Below, in pieces: positions 12,711 through 24,587 of a stretch of 64,000 nt of DNA. This stretch comes from Hybos culiciformis. Its lineage: Eukaryota > Arthropoda > Insecta > Diptera > Hybotidae. Where the stretch lies: NCBI GenBank assembly GCA_964007475.1, contig OZ023273.1:102298485-102362484 (forward strand). The letters are read 5' to 3'. Each line of letters opens with the position of its first letter. The stretch's first letter is position 1. The notes under the pieces were generated by a model, which was not told where the DNA came from, made no database searches, and saw nothing but the letters and a program-made list of their open reading frames with translations. The position numbers and the translations under genes were made by a program.

Positions 12711-13072
12711 ATGTTTCACATTTTGTTATTTTGTGTATTTTTCTCTTTTCTATTTTCCGGCTAAATTTCAATATTTAAATGCGACCAATTTAAAGGAAAT
12801 TTATTTTTTATTGAACGTAATGTTCATAAAACAAATTTTAATGTATATGAGTGGTAAGTTGTTTTTACTACAGTAAATTTAGCTCAGTAAATGGTATTTT
12901 AAATGCGTCAATACACATGTACTTATTTACTTAAGAAAATTTTATTTACATTCTCCGTATTAAGTAAATTTTATTTACTTCTTTCATTTTGAACTTTTGT
13001 TTATTTTTTGCATTGTAAATGTATTGATTGCAACTACCTCTCACATGCACATTAAAGCAGTATATACAACAC
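12711..13072. other. AT-rich spacer
   Basis: Nothing recognisable. TTATTTACTTAAGAAAATTT and TAAGTAAATTTTATTTACTT make weak local dyads near 12930-12980. Confidence 0.5.
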
Positions 13073-13195
13073 AGCTCGTTGTGTGTTTACACAAAAAGAC
13101 ATGGACACTTGTCAATTTTATATCACGAGACCGTAGGTCTCGTGATATAAGTTTTGACGCGTGTCCATGTGTTTTTGTGTATATACAACTCGTTG
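13073..13195. repeat. Long palindrome, about 60-bp arms
   Basis: The centre is ATATCACGAGACC-GTA-GGTCTCGTGATAT (axis at 13133-13135). Outward, the arms keep pairing through GTCAA, CATGGACAC, ACACAAAAA and CTCGTT, with scattered mismatches. Transcribed, it would form one long hairpin. A diverged relative lies at 41090-41178, so this is a dispersed foldback family rather than a single inversion. I see no coding capacity, and the target duplication is unclear. Confidence 0.9.
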
Positions 13196-15253
13196 AAATA
13201 ACAAATTTTCTTAACATGTGTTACAATCTATTCTATTCTTCTATCTCTGTAGACATTTATTTTTATAATATCCCATTTAAATATGATGCAGTATAAAGTT
13301 CATAGTTAAATATAATGTAATAATAAAATTGAATGTGAAATGAGAAATTATCAAATGTAAATAGATTGAATTCTTTTTTATTTAATCTTCAATCTAATTT
13401 TTTATACCGCGAGGAATAGAGAAGTAATTTTTTCAGTAGAAAATTATATTGAAAAAAATTTCATAAAAAAATCTTGGTAAACTTTAAGAATAAATCAATT
13501 AAAGGAAATTTTTTTAAAATATTGTTCATATTGATTCATATTTTCAGAAAATATCACACAAAAAAAGTTAAAATTGTCCAATATGTTTTACTGAAAAACT
13601 TTCACTTTTATTTTGGAAAAATTTTAAAAATATTCCCATTGACCATTGGCCATTATATTTATATTATCCTGTAGTTGACATTTGACAATATATAAATAAT
13701 GTAATAAACAATTCCGCAAACATTAAAAGTCATACTTAAATAGAAATAGTTGAAATTTGGATGATCATTTTAAAAATATTAGAAGGTTTAAATTGCATCG
13801 ATTATTTTATGATAAAAAAAAAAAAATTGTTTAGTCAGAAAATTGAAAGTTGTGTGCATTCGGTATTCAAGGATGTTACCAGAGATTTTATTACTCTTTT
13901 TTTTGCAATAAAAAAAACTTTCTCTGTCTGGTGGTTCTTAAAGTCAAAATTAAACGTTTATTATTTTATTTTTTGCTGTGTTCAATTAAAAAACAATATA
14001 TAGTTTTTTGGCACTTTTACAAACAATTTTTTAGATGTCTCTATAAATATTTGCCAACCAAACATAAATCGAAATTTAAATATCTATAATAAATAAATAA
14101 TTTTGTTTTCCTGTTTTTTTTTATTAAAAAAAGCTCCGCATTCTAAATTTAAAAAAAAAAAAATTAAAGTATTTGACGTTTTATTCGTTTTGGGTAAGGT
14201 AGACCACAGTGGATATTCATTTTGAAAATCTTTTCTAAAAATGTTTTTTTTTGTATTAAATATGGTTACCAAAATACATTTTGTATGGGCGATCGAAATT
14301 CTTTTTGATTATATGCGGGTAGAAATAATGCGAACAAAATTCATGGAGCGGGAACTATTAAAATTTTAGTCAGAACGAAAAAAATTGTGTTCCTCTCTAC
14401 TTTACTATACTTATTTTCCAGTACAGAAAGTTCATAACATAACATCACAACATAAGTATGTACTCGAAAAAAGTGACACCTACTTATATGAACAGATACA
14501 TAATGTTAGGAAACTTTTTAACTTCGAACTCGAATTATGATAGGCAATAAAATCAATTATGAACTTCGGTACAAGGAAGTTATTTGTACTCAAATAGTTT
14601 AAAAAAATTGGTAAAGATAAGTGTAAAATTATATGAATAATAAGGTAATTTTTTCAAATATAAAAATAATTTAATTGAATCCCTCGTTTTTGTTTTAATA
14701 ATTGCCTTAATCCCTTTTGAAATATGTAATAATAAATTTAAAAATGTATAAAACTTATTTTAAAAAGGTTTCAAATATGAAGAAATCATAAATTTTTTAA
14801 AATTTCAAACAATGGATTAGATAAAATATTTTTATTTGAATAAAGATTAAGGACATTAAGGTGAAGTTATTACAAGTTGGAAGAATTATTAGGGATGTTC
14901 ATGGATGTACAATCCTACATAACATAAAAGCAAAAAAAAACATTTAACTATTTAACAGTTGAGTTTTTGTCGTCGTTATGGAATACCACTTGAATTTCAC
15001 TTTAATGAAGTTAACAGAGAGAATTTGATATCAAAAATCGAAAAAATTCACCTTTCTAAAATTTATGTTGAAGGATGCACAAAAAAAAATAATTTTCTTC
15101 ACTTTTGATCAATTTTAATAAAAAACAAAAAATTGAATTTTGTAATAAAAAGTCCTTTATTATGGTTTAGGTATAATTTTTTGGAAAATTCATAAAGAGA
15201 CTGGAAAATAACGAAAAAGAATTTTAAATTAATCTTATTTTAATGGCTATTTT
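13196..15253. other. AT-rich region 5' of the LINE
   Basis: No supported gene. Several short open frames (13474-13674, 13761-14003, 13850-14089) are low-complexity Lys/Phe/Ile-rich translations without domains. Confidence 0.55.
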
Positions 15254-15269
15254 TATATACTATTTTATA
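15254..15269. repeat. LINE target-site duplication, left copy
   Basis: TATATACTATTTTATA, identical to 18854-18869 directly after the LINE poly(A). The next bases differ on each side, so the duplication is exactly 16 bp. Confidence 0.93.
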
Positions 15270-15291
15270 TGTAGGAAATAAAAAAAGAATT

Positions 15292-18200
15292 TTGTCATAT
15301 AATGTGAATGGTTTGTATAATAAATTATTGTTTATGGATTTCTTTAAATATATAAATGAATTTGATATTTTTTGCCTTTTAGAGACTCATGTTTTGGAAA
15401 AAGATTTTAATGTATATAATAAGTATTTTGTTGGTTTTTCGCTCAAATGGCAAGCTGCCGAAAGAACGAGAAGTAGAGGACGAGCAAAAGGTGGAATACT
15501 GGTGGGAATAAAATCAAAGCGGGACTCAAATCTGATCCGGTTTGAAACTATTGAGGAATTTGAAGCTATAAGACTGAATATTCTGGGAGACATATGTTAC
15601 CTTTTACCAATCTACCTAAATAGTAGCAATTGGAAGGAAGACTTCGAGCGACTGTTGGCATTGTTTGAAAAATGCAGTAAAAATATTTCGATAATAGGTG
15701 ATCTAAATGTGCAAATAGGGGAAAGTCAAATTATAGAGAAGGAAATTGTTAGTTTAAATTCTAGAATGAGTGCAGGGAGAAAGTCTCAAGATAAAAATAT
15801 TTCTACAAATGGGCGGCGTCTATTAGAATTTTTAGAGGATTATGGTGGTATTATTTTGAAAGGTCGAATGTATGGTGATTTAGAAGGGAAATTAACTTTC
15901 ATAGGTGCAATGGGTAAGTCAGTTAATGATCTGGCTGTGGTTAGTTCCCTATTCTTACCACATATATATAAGTTTAGTGTCGGGGATATAATTTATTCTG
16001 ATCATATGCCAGTAGAACTAGAAACTTTTTGGCAAAATAACTCTCAAGACCGGCGAATGGAGCTATTACCAAAGCTTGAGTGGAAACCTGAAAGGGAGAA
16101 TAAATATAAAGATAGCATGGATGTTGTTCTTCGGGTATTGGAGGACAGTGGGTCGATTGAGCAGCTAACGGCGAAAAGCTTAGTTACTCTTATTTATAAT
16201 ACAGAAGGCAATATTAACGAAGGTGTAACGTATGCGAAAAAAGAGCGTAAGCAGAGGTGGTTTAATTCGGTATGTCAGAGGGCTAGGGATTTGTCTTTTA
16301 ATTGGTTGAAATTGTTTAGAAAAAAAGGTAGTGAAAACTTAGTAATTAAAGACTTTTACCTCCAAGCGAATAAATCTTATAAAAGGATATGTTTTGAAGA
16401 GAGAAAAAAATATTATAATCAAATTGGTGAAAAGCTGACAGAGGTGGTCGATTCAAAATCTAGGTGGAAGTGGGTAAACGAACTGAGAAACAAAGCATTT
16501 GCAATAGGCGGGGATGTGGATTGCGAAATTTTGAAAGAACATTTCTCAGTGTCCTTAAATTTTAACTTAGAAGCGAATTTCGAAGAATGCGTGAGAATAC
16601 AAGCTAATGACCCTGATCTTGATGCTAATTTTACTTTTGAGGAAATCAAAAAAGGCTTAGAAAGTCTGAAAAATAATAAAGCCCCTGGGGATGACCGAGT
16701 GCCTGCAGAGTTTGTAAAATACGCACCTGATAGACTTATAGATGCATTAGTAAAAATCTTTAACAAAATTCTTAATGGAGATGAGTTAGAGGATAGTATG
16801 AAGAGTTCTACTTTATTTCCTATCTATAAAAAGGGAGATAAAAATGATCCTGCTAACTATAGAGGAATTTCCTTCTCAAACAGTATTGCGAAGCTGCTTT
16901 CTGGGTTAATATACAAGGGGATGGTTAAATGGGAACGTGAGAGAAAAATTTTGGGCGAATTTCAAGCTGGCTTTCGGAAAGGCTATTCAACGTTTGATAA
17001 CATTTTTAGTCTAATCAATATAATCAAATTGAAATGGGCGGATGGAGCAAAAAAAATATATTTGTTTTTTGTAGACTTTTCAGCGGCATTTGACGCTGTC
17101 AACCGTCAAGCGCTTTTATATAAATTAAGGCAAATTGGTGTGTCGGCTAAAATAGTAAAACTTATTGAGAAAATGTACTGTGGTACTAAAACTGCAGTGT
17201 GGGACGGAAAAAGTTTATCTCAGTGGTTTTTTACAACAAGTGGGGTTAAACAGGGTTGTATTCTAAGCCCGCTATTGTTTTCGCTTTTCATGTGGGATAT
17301 ATTTGAGGCTGTAGGAGGGGGTTTTGAATATGAAGATCTAATTATTAGGCTTTTAGCGTATGCAGATGATATTGTTTTGTTGTCTGATTCTATATTAGGG
17401 TTACAAGGTATGATAGATAAATTTGAGGAATATTGTTCTACATGGGGGCTAAAAATTAACTTGGATAAGTCTAAAATTATGGTGATGGGAAAAGGAAGGC
17501 GATCAAAAGCCGAAAAATGGACATACAGGGGGGAACCTTTGGAGATTGTCAAGACCTATAAATATTTGGGTATGCATATCTCGCCATCATTAAGTATAAA
17601 TGCCGGACTAACGGAGAGAGTTAGAAACAGCAAAAGTGCTATTAACTTAACATGGAATAGGTTTATTACCAAACCGGAAGTTTCTTTTAAAAACAAAATA
17701 GAGCTCTTTAATGCGGTGGCAAGAACTAGTGCATGCTATGCCGCTCAGGTATGGGGTGGAGAAAGGAACGAAATATTGGAAAAATTCCAGCGATATTTTT
17801 TGAAACGGTTACTGTTTTTACCCAACATTACGCCTAGCTACATTTTAAGATTGGAATCCGGTATAGATACTATGTTTTCATACACCATCAAAATTCATCT
17901 TGATTATATGTTTAAAATTCTGTATAAGTATAATTACCATCGACTGCCAAAAAAGATTGCGGAATTATGTATAGAAAAAAATGTTGGATGGTTTCAAAAC
18001 ATAAATTTGGTGGTAGGGGAGGGGAGAATTGTACTAAGTCAAGGTCAAGGGGGAATGCAGGAATGCAAAGATTTATTCAAAAACGTACTAAGTGAAGTAG
18101 TACAGATGGGAAGACATATTGATCTTGAAAAAGATTCGGAAATATCATTCAATGGCATTTACCATATGCTTGATTACGTGGAAGGTAGAAGGTATTTCGA

Positions 18201-18519
18201 ACAGAATATTCAGTCAAGATTTAAAAGTTGGATTTTTAAAGCTAGAGCAGGGCTCCTTGGTTTAAATGCAAGTGGGGAGAGGGTGGATAGACAAAGACTC
18301 TGTGCGCTGTGTAATTTGATGGAAAGCGAAACAATCGTTCATTTTATTGGTGTATGCCCTGTACTGAGGTCCTGGCGACTATTGAGTTTGGGCAAAGCCA
18401 CTTTAACAGAACTAGAGGTGATAGGTCTATTAAACGGAACAGATTTTCAAGCGTTGAGCAGGTTTGTCATTGATGCGTGGAATTATAGAAGGGTGCTAGT
18501 TGAAAATTTTAATTTCTAA
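15292..18519 (+). CDS. LINE ORF2: AP-type endonuclease and reverse transcriptase, start codon missing
   Basis: The enzyme would nick target DNA and copy the element RNA by target-primed reverse transcription. Numbering from the TTG at 15292, the endonuclease spans about 1-245: SYNVNG (Asn4), ETH (Glu31), IIGDLN (Asp137, Asn139), ND (212-213) and SDH (236-238). The reverse transcriptase spans about 440-770: NKAPGDD (462-468), FRKGYST (561-567), FVDFSAAFD (593-601), SGVKQGCILSPLLF (650-663), YADD (690-693), KINLDKSK (721-728) and YKYLG (756-760). A C-terminal Cys-x2-Cys-x9-His-x4-Cys motif uses 1004, 1007, 1017 and 1022. The frame is open back to 15244, but only host-flank and truncation-junction codons precede KKRILSYN. 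No ATG lies upstream; the first in-frame ATG is codon 15, after the catalytic Asn. The annotated start is therefore a frame boundary, not a true start. No internal stop or frameshift occurs in 1075 codons. All motif residues look intact, so the protein part could be functional if it were translated. Confidence 0.95.
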   Translation: MSYNVNGLYNKLLFMDFFKYINEFDIFCLLETHVLEKDFNVYNKYFVGFSLKWQAAERTRSRGRAKGGILVGIKSKRDSNLIRFETIEEFEAIRLNILGDICYLLPIYLNSSNWKEDFERLLALFEKCSKNISIIGDLNVQIGESQIIEKEIVSLNSRMSAGRKSQDKNISTNGRRLLEFLEDYGGIILKGRMYGDLEGKLTFIGAMGKSVNDLAVVSSLFLPHIYKFSVGDIIYSDHMPVELETFWQNNSQDRRMELLPKLEWKPERENKYKDSMDVVLRVLEDSGSIEQLTAKSLVTLIYNTEGNINEGVTYAKKERKQRWFNSVCQRARDLSFNWLKLFRKKGSENLVIKDFYLQANKSYKRICFEERKKYYNQIGEKLTEVVDSKSRWKWVNELRNKAFAIGGDVDCEILKEHFSVSLNFNLEANFEECVRIQANDPDLDANFTFEEIKKGLESLKNNKAPGDDRVPAEFVKYAPDRLIDALVKIFNKILNGDELEDSMKSSTLFPIYKKGDKNDPANYRGISFSNSIAKLLSGLIYKGMVKWERERKILGEFQAGFRKGYSTFDNIFSLINIIKLKWADGAKKIYLFFVDFSAAFDAVNRQALLYKLRQIGVSAKIVKLIEKMYCGTKTAVWDGKSLSQWFFTTSGVKQGCILSPLLFSLFMWDIFEAVGGGFEYEDLIIRLLAYADDIVLLSDSILGLQGMIDKFEEYCSTWGLKINLDKSKIMVMGKGRRSKAEKWTYRGEPLEIVKTYKYLGMHISPSLSINAGLTERVRNSKSAINLTWNRFITKPEVSFKNKIELFNAVARTSACYAAQVWGGERNEILEKFQRYFLKRLLFLPNITPSYILRLESGIDTMFSYTIKIHLDYMFKILYKYNYHRLPKKIAELCIEKNVGWFQNINLVVGEGRIVLSQGQGGMQECKDLFKNVLSEVVQMGRHIDLEKDSEISFNGIYHMLDYVEGRRYFEQNIQSRFKSWIFKARAGLLGLNASGERVDRQRLCALCNLMESETIVHFIGVCPVLRSWRLLSLGKATLTELEVIGLLNGTDFQALSRFVIDAWNYRRVLVENFNF

Positions 18520-18851
18520 AACATGAGGTAATCTGGAGGCTTCGTTTCTTTTTTTCTTTTTTTTTTTCTTTCCTAATTCTTATAAATGAGTAATCTATTT
18601 TTTTATTTTTTAAGTAGGTTAACACTTTGATATTATTTGTACTTTTTTTTTTTTTTGTGTTTAAAGAGTAATATTGCTTTTCATTTCTTATTTTAACTTT
18701 TATTTTTTATTTTTTGTTTTTATGAATTTTGGTTGGTTAGTTCACTCCTGGTAGACGATATATATATCATTACTAGAAAATTTATTAATTATTGTAAATA
18801 TAATGTAAAAAACTAAATATGAAGAATGAAATAAATGTAAAAAAAAAAAAA
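18520..18851 (+). other. LINE 3' UTR and poly(A) tail
   Basis: Follows the TAA stop of the LINE frame. It is T-rich (several runs of 8-10 T), then TTGTAAATATAATGTAAAA, AATAAA at 18830-18835 and about 13 A residues directly before the right TSD. Confidence 0.85.
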
Positions 18852-18853
18852 TG

Positions 18854-18869
18854 TATATACTATTTTATA
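18854..18869. repeat. LINE target-site duplication, right copy
   Basis: TATATACTATTTTATA, identical to 15254-15269. It fixes the 3' end of the insertion. Confidence 0.93.
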
Positions 18870-20520
18870 GGTACTTTCGAAGATTAAAAATAAAAACTGA
18901 ATACTTTCGTTTATTGACATTTTTCTCTTTGTCTTATCTTAACAGAAAAAAGGAAAATAGAAAAGGTACATGAAAAGGTATTCTTGTACAATTTCAAGTT
19001 CTTAGATGAAACAGATCTTGAATGTAAACTATGTAGTCATAGTCTTTGTCTAGGTCTGCTTTATGTGTAATCTAGATACAGAAGATTTTCGTAACTTTGC
19101 TTTCAATCAATGACTTTCAATTTTTACTTAATCAATTCTTTTAAAAGAATTTATTGAAAACAAAGCAATCAAAACATTTATTTATGAAAAATAATGAAAT
19201 TACAGAATTAAATAAAACATAATAGTCATGCAAAATAAGTAAAAGACAACTGTCCCAGAAATGGAATGAAAATTTAATTTATTTTTATTTCTATTCCTAT
19301 TTCTTTCCTATAGGTATTTTCCAACCGATAATATTTTTTTTTTCTTTAAGTGTCAATAAGGGTTTCTTTTTTTTATTTCCATAGTATTGATTCAATATGT
19401 TTATGCGGACAATTTTGTTATCTTTGCAAAAAAAAATATGTTATACATACAAAATTAAGTGGTTGTTTATATTAATTTTTTTTTTTTGCTGGAAAATAAT
19501 TTTCTTTTTGTTTATAGAAAATATATAGGAAACAAAATTAGATTTTTTAATATTATTTTGTTTATGTCACAAAAAATTAATTTTAACTGTAGAATGATGG
19601 TTCTCCAAGAAAAAAAATTGTTAATTGACGGATCTAACCACTTTAACACCTACTGATATTTTTGGAGGATTTTAGGTTAACAAAATTTCTTTAGAAACAA
19701 GTATCCTTAACCGAATGTAAGACTAGAAATTGAGTCACAAAATTCCATTATTATATTAATAAGACACACAACATTAAGTTATTTTGTTAGATTTGTATGG
19801 ATATAGCCTCGGAATACTATTGTCATATACGGCTATCGCTGAAAAACCAGTTGCTTGTCATTTTAATTCTCGGAAAAGCGATAATTATTATATACTTCTA
19901 CATATTAGTTAGTTCATTTAAAATACAAAATTTATAGCCAAATGTCCCAAGAATTTTGTGACAAGCTTTGCTTTCAACAATTTTAACTCACATCCTTTTT
20001 AAACCAGTTTATATAGACATTTTTTTCAAACAAATTGTTTATATTTAATTAACTGATTAAAAATTGAATTTTTCTAACAGAAAATATAAGAATTTAAATT
20101 GTACGATTGAAAAATGTGGTGAATTATGCTCTTGAATGAATTGTCAACATATACACACATAAAAGAATCTGAAAAGACAATAAAAATGTAACAAAAGAAG
20201 TGTTTTAATCTTTAAACAGACAGATTTATCTTTTCTTTCTGATTGTGAAATGTATACAGAAAGAAATTTCTATATCAAAAGCCGTCATGAGAATGGCTTA
20301 TAAAGTCAAGACAAATCTCTTTATTGTTAATTTTTTTCAAGAAACCATTATGAGAAAATGTAGGAAACGAGCTTTAATCCTTTAAATTTTAAAAGTTTTT
20401 TTTTCATTGAATTTAATCTTGGATATTAAAAATGGAATTAAAAATTATTGTGGGGCAATAGTACACATTCCACAAGTAAACTGACAGAAAGTAATAATTT
20501 GCAGTCTACTTATTGTAATA
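18870..20520. other. AT-rich region, no gene seen
   Basis: No domain, TIR or tRNA-like signal. The 65-codon frame at 19459-19656 is low-complexity. Confidence 0.55.
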
Positions 20521-21065
20521 TATAAAAATTAAAAATTCTCTGTCCTCTATCGTCAATCACGCCTAAACCGCTGGACCGTTTTGGCTGAAATTTTGAACTT
20601 AAGTATCATTGGGTCGGAGATGGTTATAGGATACTAGAAATTTTGTTCCGAGGCCCCGGCGGGGGGACTACCTTAGAAGCCGGTTTTGAAATTTAGGTAT
20701 ATTCCGATAAAATATTATTGCGTTGGACCCGAATCGACTATTTAGAAGACTGTATGTGTTAAGGCACCGGGGAAGTGGCTATTTAACAAACTTTGAAATT
20801 CTGTTTTTTTGGTGAACAAAATATGGATTAAAGTGTTTTGATATTAATATAAGTTCGGGACTACTGTACGAAGCAGGGTATTTTGACTAGTAGTCTTTAT
20901 ATTTATTTAAAAATAAATCTTTATCTTTTCGTCGCAATAAGTTTGGTTATTTAATATTGCTTAATTCCAAGGTTTAATATTAAATGTCCGCATGTTACAA
21001 GTTTCGCATGTTAAACGTATGCAAAGATTATCTCAAAATTCTACTAATATTAATATAAAGCAGGC
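20521..21065. mobile_element. GC-richer transposon fragment, family not assigned
   Basis: Composition changes sharply: TCACGCCTAAACCGCTGGAC, GAGGCCCCGGCGGGGGGACT and AAGGCACCGGGGAAGTGG lie in a strongly A/T background. The phrase 'CGCCTAAACCGCTGGACCG..TTGGCTGAAAT' and the string ACTAATATTAATATAAAG near 21045 resemble phrases common in dispersed insect transposons. That resemblance is from general familiarity and is not a database result. No coding frame or clear ends were found. Confidence 0.45.
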
Positions 21066-21421
21066 TTCAAAGGGTCGCTTAGAAAAGAGAAATTTTTAGA
21101 TCTAACATTTTTAACTCAAATATTTGTCCAATTAAAGAACTTAGGTATATAGTGTGTCTTAAAAAATAATTTATTCCAGTACAATTTTTTTTGTTTTTAA
21201 TTGCAAAAAGGATAATGTTCGGGTTTATATAAAAATTGATTTAATTTTTTCTTCATTTTCTGAACTAGACAACACTGAGATAAAAAATGTGCTAAAATCA
21301 CGTAAAAATGCATAAAATTGTTTATTTTCCGCAACAAAAGCCGTCCAATGACGGTTTTACTAAAATCAATGCCTTTTGGGATTAAAATTTTTTTAAAAGA
21401 GAAAAAAAATTTTGTTTTATT

Positions 21422-21556
21422 TTAAATTTTTTATTTTTTATTTTTATTTTTTTTTTATTGCTAATTTCTTATTTTATTTCTCTTATGCCTTCTTCGGGAT
21501 TCGAACCTCGGTCTTTAGCTTTCCAACCGACCACTCTACCATTAGGCCATAGTAAT
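21422..21556 (-). repeat. tRNA-derived SINE, first of a tandem pair
   Basis: The minus-strand head at 21487-21556 has a perfect A box (TGGCCTAATGG) and B box (GGTTCGAATCC). An A-rich tail follows (the T-rich plus-strand run 21422-21475). Stems are too poor for a working tRNA. A sister head lies about 125 bp away at 21612-21679 in the same orientation, sharing CTAAAGACCGAGGTTCGAAT. Confidence 0.75.
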
Positions 21557-21611
21557 AATATTATTCATGTGCACAAAATAGAAAATATAAATATAGTATA
21601 CATTTTTCTTT

Positions 21612-21679
21612 TGCTTTCGTCGGGATTCGAACCTCGGTCTTTAGCATTTCATTCAACCACTCTACCATTCGGCCATAGT
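21612..21679 (-). repeat. tRNA-derived SINE head, second of a tandem pair
   Basis: Minus strand: TGGCCGAATGG (A box, one base off) and GGTTCGAATCC (B box). CTAAAGACCGAGG is shared with the neighbouring head at 21487-21556. The sequence between the two heads is A/T-rich, so this may be one dimeric SINE. Confidence 0.7.
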
Positions 21680-21682
21680 ATT

Positions 21683-24587
21683 AAAATTATTCAAATATTT
21701 TAATTCAAGAATTGTTGGAATTAGATTAATTCTCTTGGTACTAAAAATTATGCCTCTGGGCATAAAAATTTTGCCTCTGTCATTAATTTTACGATTTTAG
21801 AGCAGGAGCAGTTTGTACTTGATATGATACCGAAAGAACTTAAATATTGTTTTTTTTTTTAAATGTATTTGTTGTTGTTTTGTGTATAAAAATACTAGAA
21901 CTTGATTTAATGCCAAAAGCCCTAAAGTTTAGTACGCCTTTTTTTTGGCTCAGTGAAGGTTTGTAGCTTATTGTTTGTTTCTTTTAATTAATTATTAATT
22001 AAAATTTCTATTTTTTTCAAAAAAATTCAAAATTTTGGTTGTTTTTATATTAGAGGACAACCAATTTAAAACAATTTAATTATGTGGGACGTTGATAAAT
22101 TTTTAGCCATAAATTTCGAGGAAAAACATTAAATTATATATTTTGATAGTTTTTTTTAAAGTTTTCACAAAAAAACATTATTATAATTTAACTCTTAAAG
22201 CATATTTATTGAACGTAAAATTATTTATTTTATGCGAGTTTCATGTTAAATGTGAAATAAAACTCAAAAAAAAACAAACAAACTACAACTCATAGTTTTT
22301 AAGAAACTTTTTTTTTTATGGTGAGGATAGGAATAGAGCGATAACACAATCTGTTTGCCTGGGATTTATTTTAAGAAAACGTTCAGTTCAGCTTCACTGA
22401 AGCAATTGAATTTAGCTTTAAAACAGAAATTAATCACACCTAAAGATTTGCTTATAATATTAGGAACCAAATGGAATGTAGGAAATGGGAAAGGTATTAT
22501 TAAAAATGCTATACTAATGACAAAGATTTATATATCAATAAAATGTAACTCCTTGTAAAAATATCACAGTGTTCTTCAGCTTTGAAGTTTCTTTGCTTTG
22601 CCGGAAAGAAAGTTCCATAATTAAATTTTTTTTTAATTAAATTTTTATGTCCTCCATCCAAAGAGTACCCCATCTACCAGAATCAAACAGTAATTTGTTA
22701 TAAAAATAGACTGCAGATACCTATAAAATCAATTTTCACAAATTTTTTTTTGATAATCTGTATTAATGTAATCAACATTCAAAAGGTCAGTGTTTTAATA
22801 AACATAGGTCTTATTCTATATTTAACCAATTTACAGACATAAATGACAGAATTTATGGACGATTACCTAAATTCAAATACTAACTAAATTTTTATATTTC
22901 ATATAATAAACTTTTATCCATGTATAAAGTTTGGTTGTTATATTTTTTTTATTTTATGTAAATTAGTTTGCTTAAATGGATGAAAAGCTATGAGGATCAA
23001 AATTTCAATTAACCCGTTTTGAATTAATTTTTTTTCGACACATAAAAACCTTTTACCCTCTGCTTTATTATAATGCTGCATATCCCAACAAATTAATGTT
23101 ACAAAAAAAAAAAAAAGGTTTCGATAAAAAAAAATAGGAATAAAAACAAATTTTACAAATTTTTGGGTAACTTTTATTTTGTATTGACGTTCATAAATTT
23201 TTTTGTATGGGGGAGTAAAATGTTTACAATTAAAAAGTTTTAAATGAAAATATCCTTCAAGGTGTGAATAATTTTTGAATAATGTATATTCATTTTGGAT
23301 CTAATTTGATATAAGCGAGTTCTTTTCAATTTACGTTATCAAGTAAATAATTTCAGAAATGATTATTCAATAGTTATAATTCTCATTTGCTCACAGACTT
23401 GTCTAAATCTCTTTGATATTGGCCTCTTAATTTGGGGGCTCCAAACAACATTATAAAAAACGATCAATAAAGTTTACTTCGCACTTCTACGTACGCAAGA
23501 AACAACTATCTAACTGCTCAAATTATAATTTCATTCTTGTGGTTCTTAGTGAAATATTAATTATGCTTTGAGTTGTAGCATTATTATATACAAGTTTATT
23601 AAACAGTAGTTACTACTTGGTTAGTTGTATTTCACGTTTTCAAAAGTTCAAACTGAAATTGTTTTAGTTTTTTTTTGTAAAATTGAATTAACTTATACAA
23701 TTTGAGGTTTTGAACTTCATTCCGTCAATTTTTTTTCATTAAATAGACGGCCACATATTTGTTTGACCTGGGCCTACGTATGCAGGAAGAAGATTTTATG
23801 ACTTTAGTAAATATAAGAATTTTCTCACAGTTTTCTTCCTTTCCACTATTTTAGTATAATAGTGGATTATTATATAGCACGGTAAAGTTTTACGATTAAA
23901 AAAAATTAAAACTGACCAAAATAATATTGTCCAAAAGTTGTAGAAGAGGAATTTTAAAAAAACGTTATACATAAATATAAAACGAAATGAAAATAATTTA
24001 AAACATTTTGATAGTAAAGGAACACATTTTTTATTCCTTTAACAAAATTTTAAATAAGGGTTGTTATAGATGATGCAATTAAATTACCTTTGTCGTTGCA
24101 AAAAAAAAAACTGAATTAGATACCAAGCTATATTATATTTTTCACTACTTAATAACACAAAAAATCGATTTCACAGAAAATTACTGGGTTTCATTGTATC
24201 AATTTTGAAATATATATATGTATAAAAGAGGGGTGATTTAAAAATCTCTTTAATTATACATTAAGGATTTTATTCAATAATTTTGCTCAATCGGCTTTTA
24301 CCTAATTATAACTAAAATATCGATGTGAAAAAGTACTTCTTTAATGATAAATTTGTAAAATAGAGATTATCTTCTGAAAATACTACATAAAGATATTAAA
24401 TCCATCCTTTTTTTGATAGGTTATATGGGTTAATTTTCCCTTCTTTTAATATGGAGTCGACATGGAAATCTAGATGAAATAATTATGTTCTTATCTCATC
24501 ATGTTTATGTGTTCAGTGTGAACATGTTGTTATTTAAGCTTCTTCTTGCAATAAAAGTCATCATATAATTGCTGTTTAAACGAAAAT
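21683..24587. other. AT-rich region, no gene seen
   Basis: No supported gene. A 67-codon frame at 22355-22558 has a mixed composition (KQLNLALKQKLITPKDLL) but no family I recognise, no ATG start (TTG) and no neighbouring exon that I can join to it. Confidence 0.5.

Larger units (their letters stand above)
15270..18853 (+). mobile_element. 5'-truncated APE-type LINE (non-LTR retrotransposon)
   Basis: A 3584-bp insertion bounded by a perfect 16-bp target-site duplication. It runs from the extreme N-terminus of the endonuclease domain through reverse transcriptase and a C-terminal CCHC motif. A T-rich 3' UTR (18520-18838), an AATAAA at 18830-18835 and a poly(A) tail (about 18839-18851) follow. 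No LTRs are present. No ORF1 or 5' UTR precedes the endonuclease, which fits ordinary 5' truncation during target-primed reverse transcription. The clade is uncertain: order and C-terminal CCHC fit the broad CR1/Jockey/L2/R1 assemblage rather than L1. Intact frame and exact TSD point to a young copy. Confidence 0.95.

Noticed and set aside
15387..17552. Minus-strand frames opposite the LINE ORF (15387-15593, 16419-16766, 17220-17552)
   Set aside because: Shadows of the strongly supported plus-strand reverse transcriptase frame.
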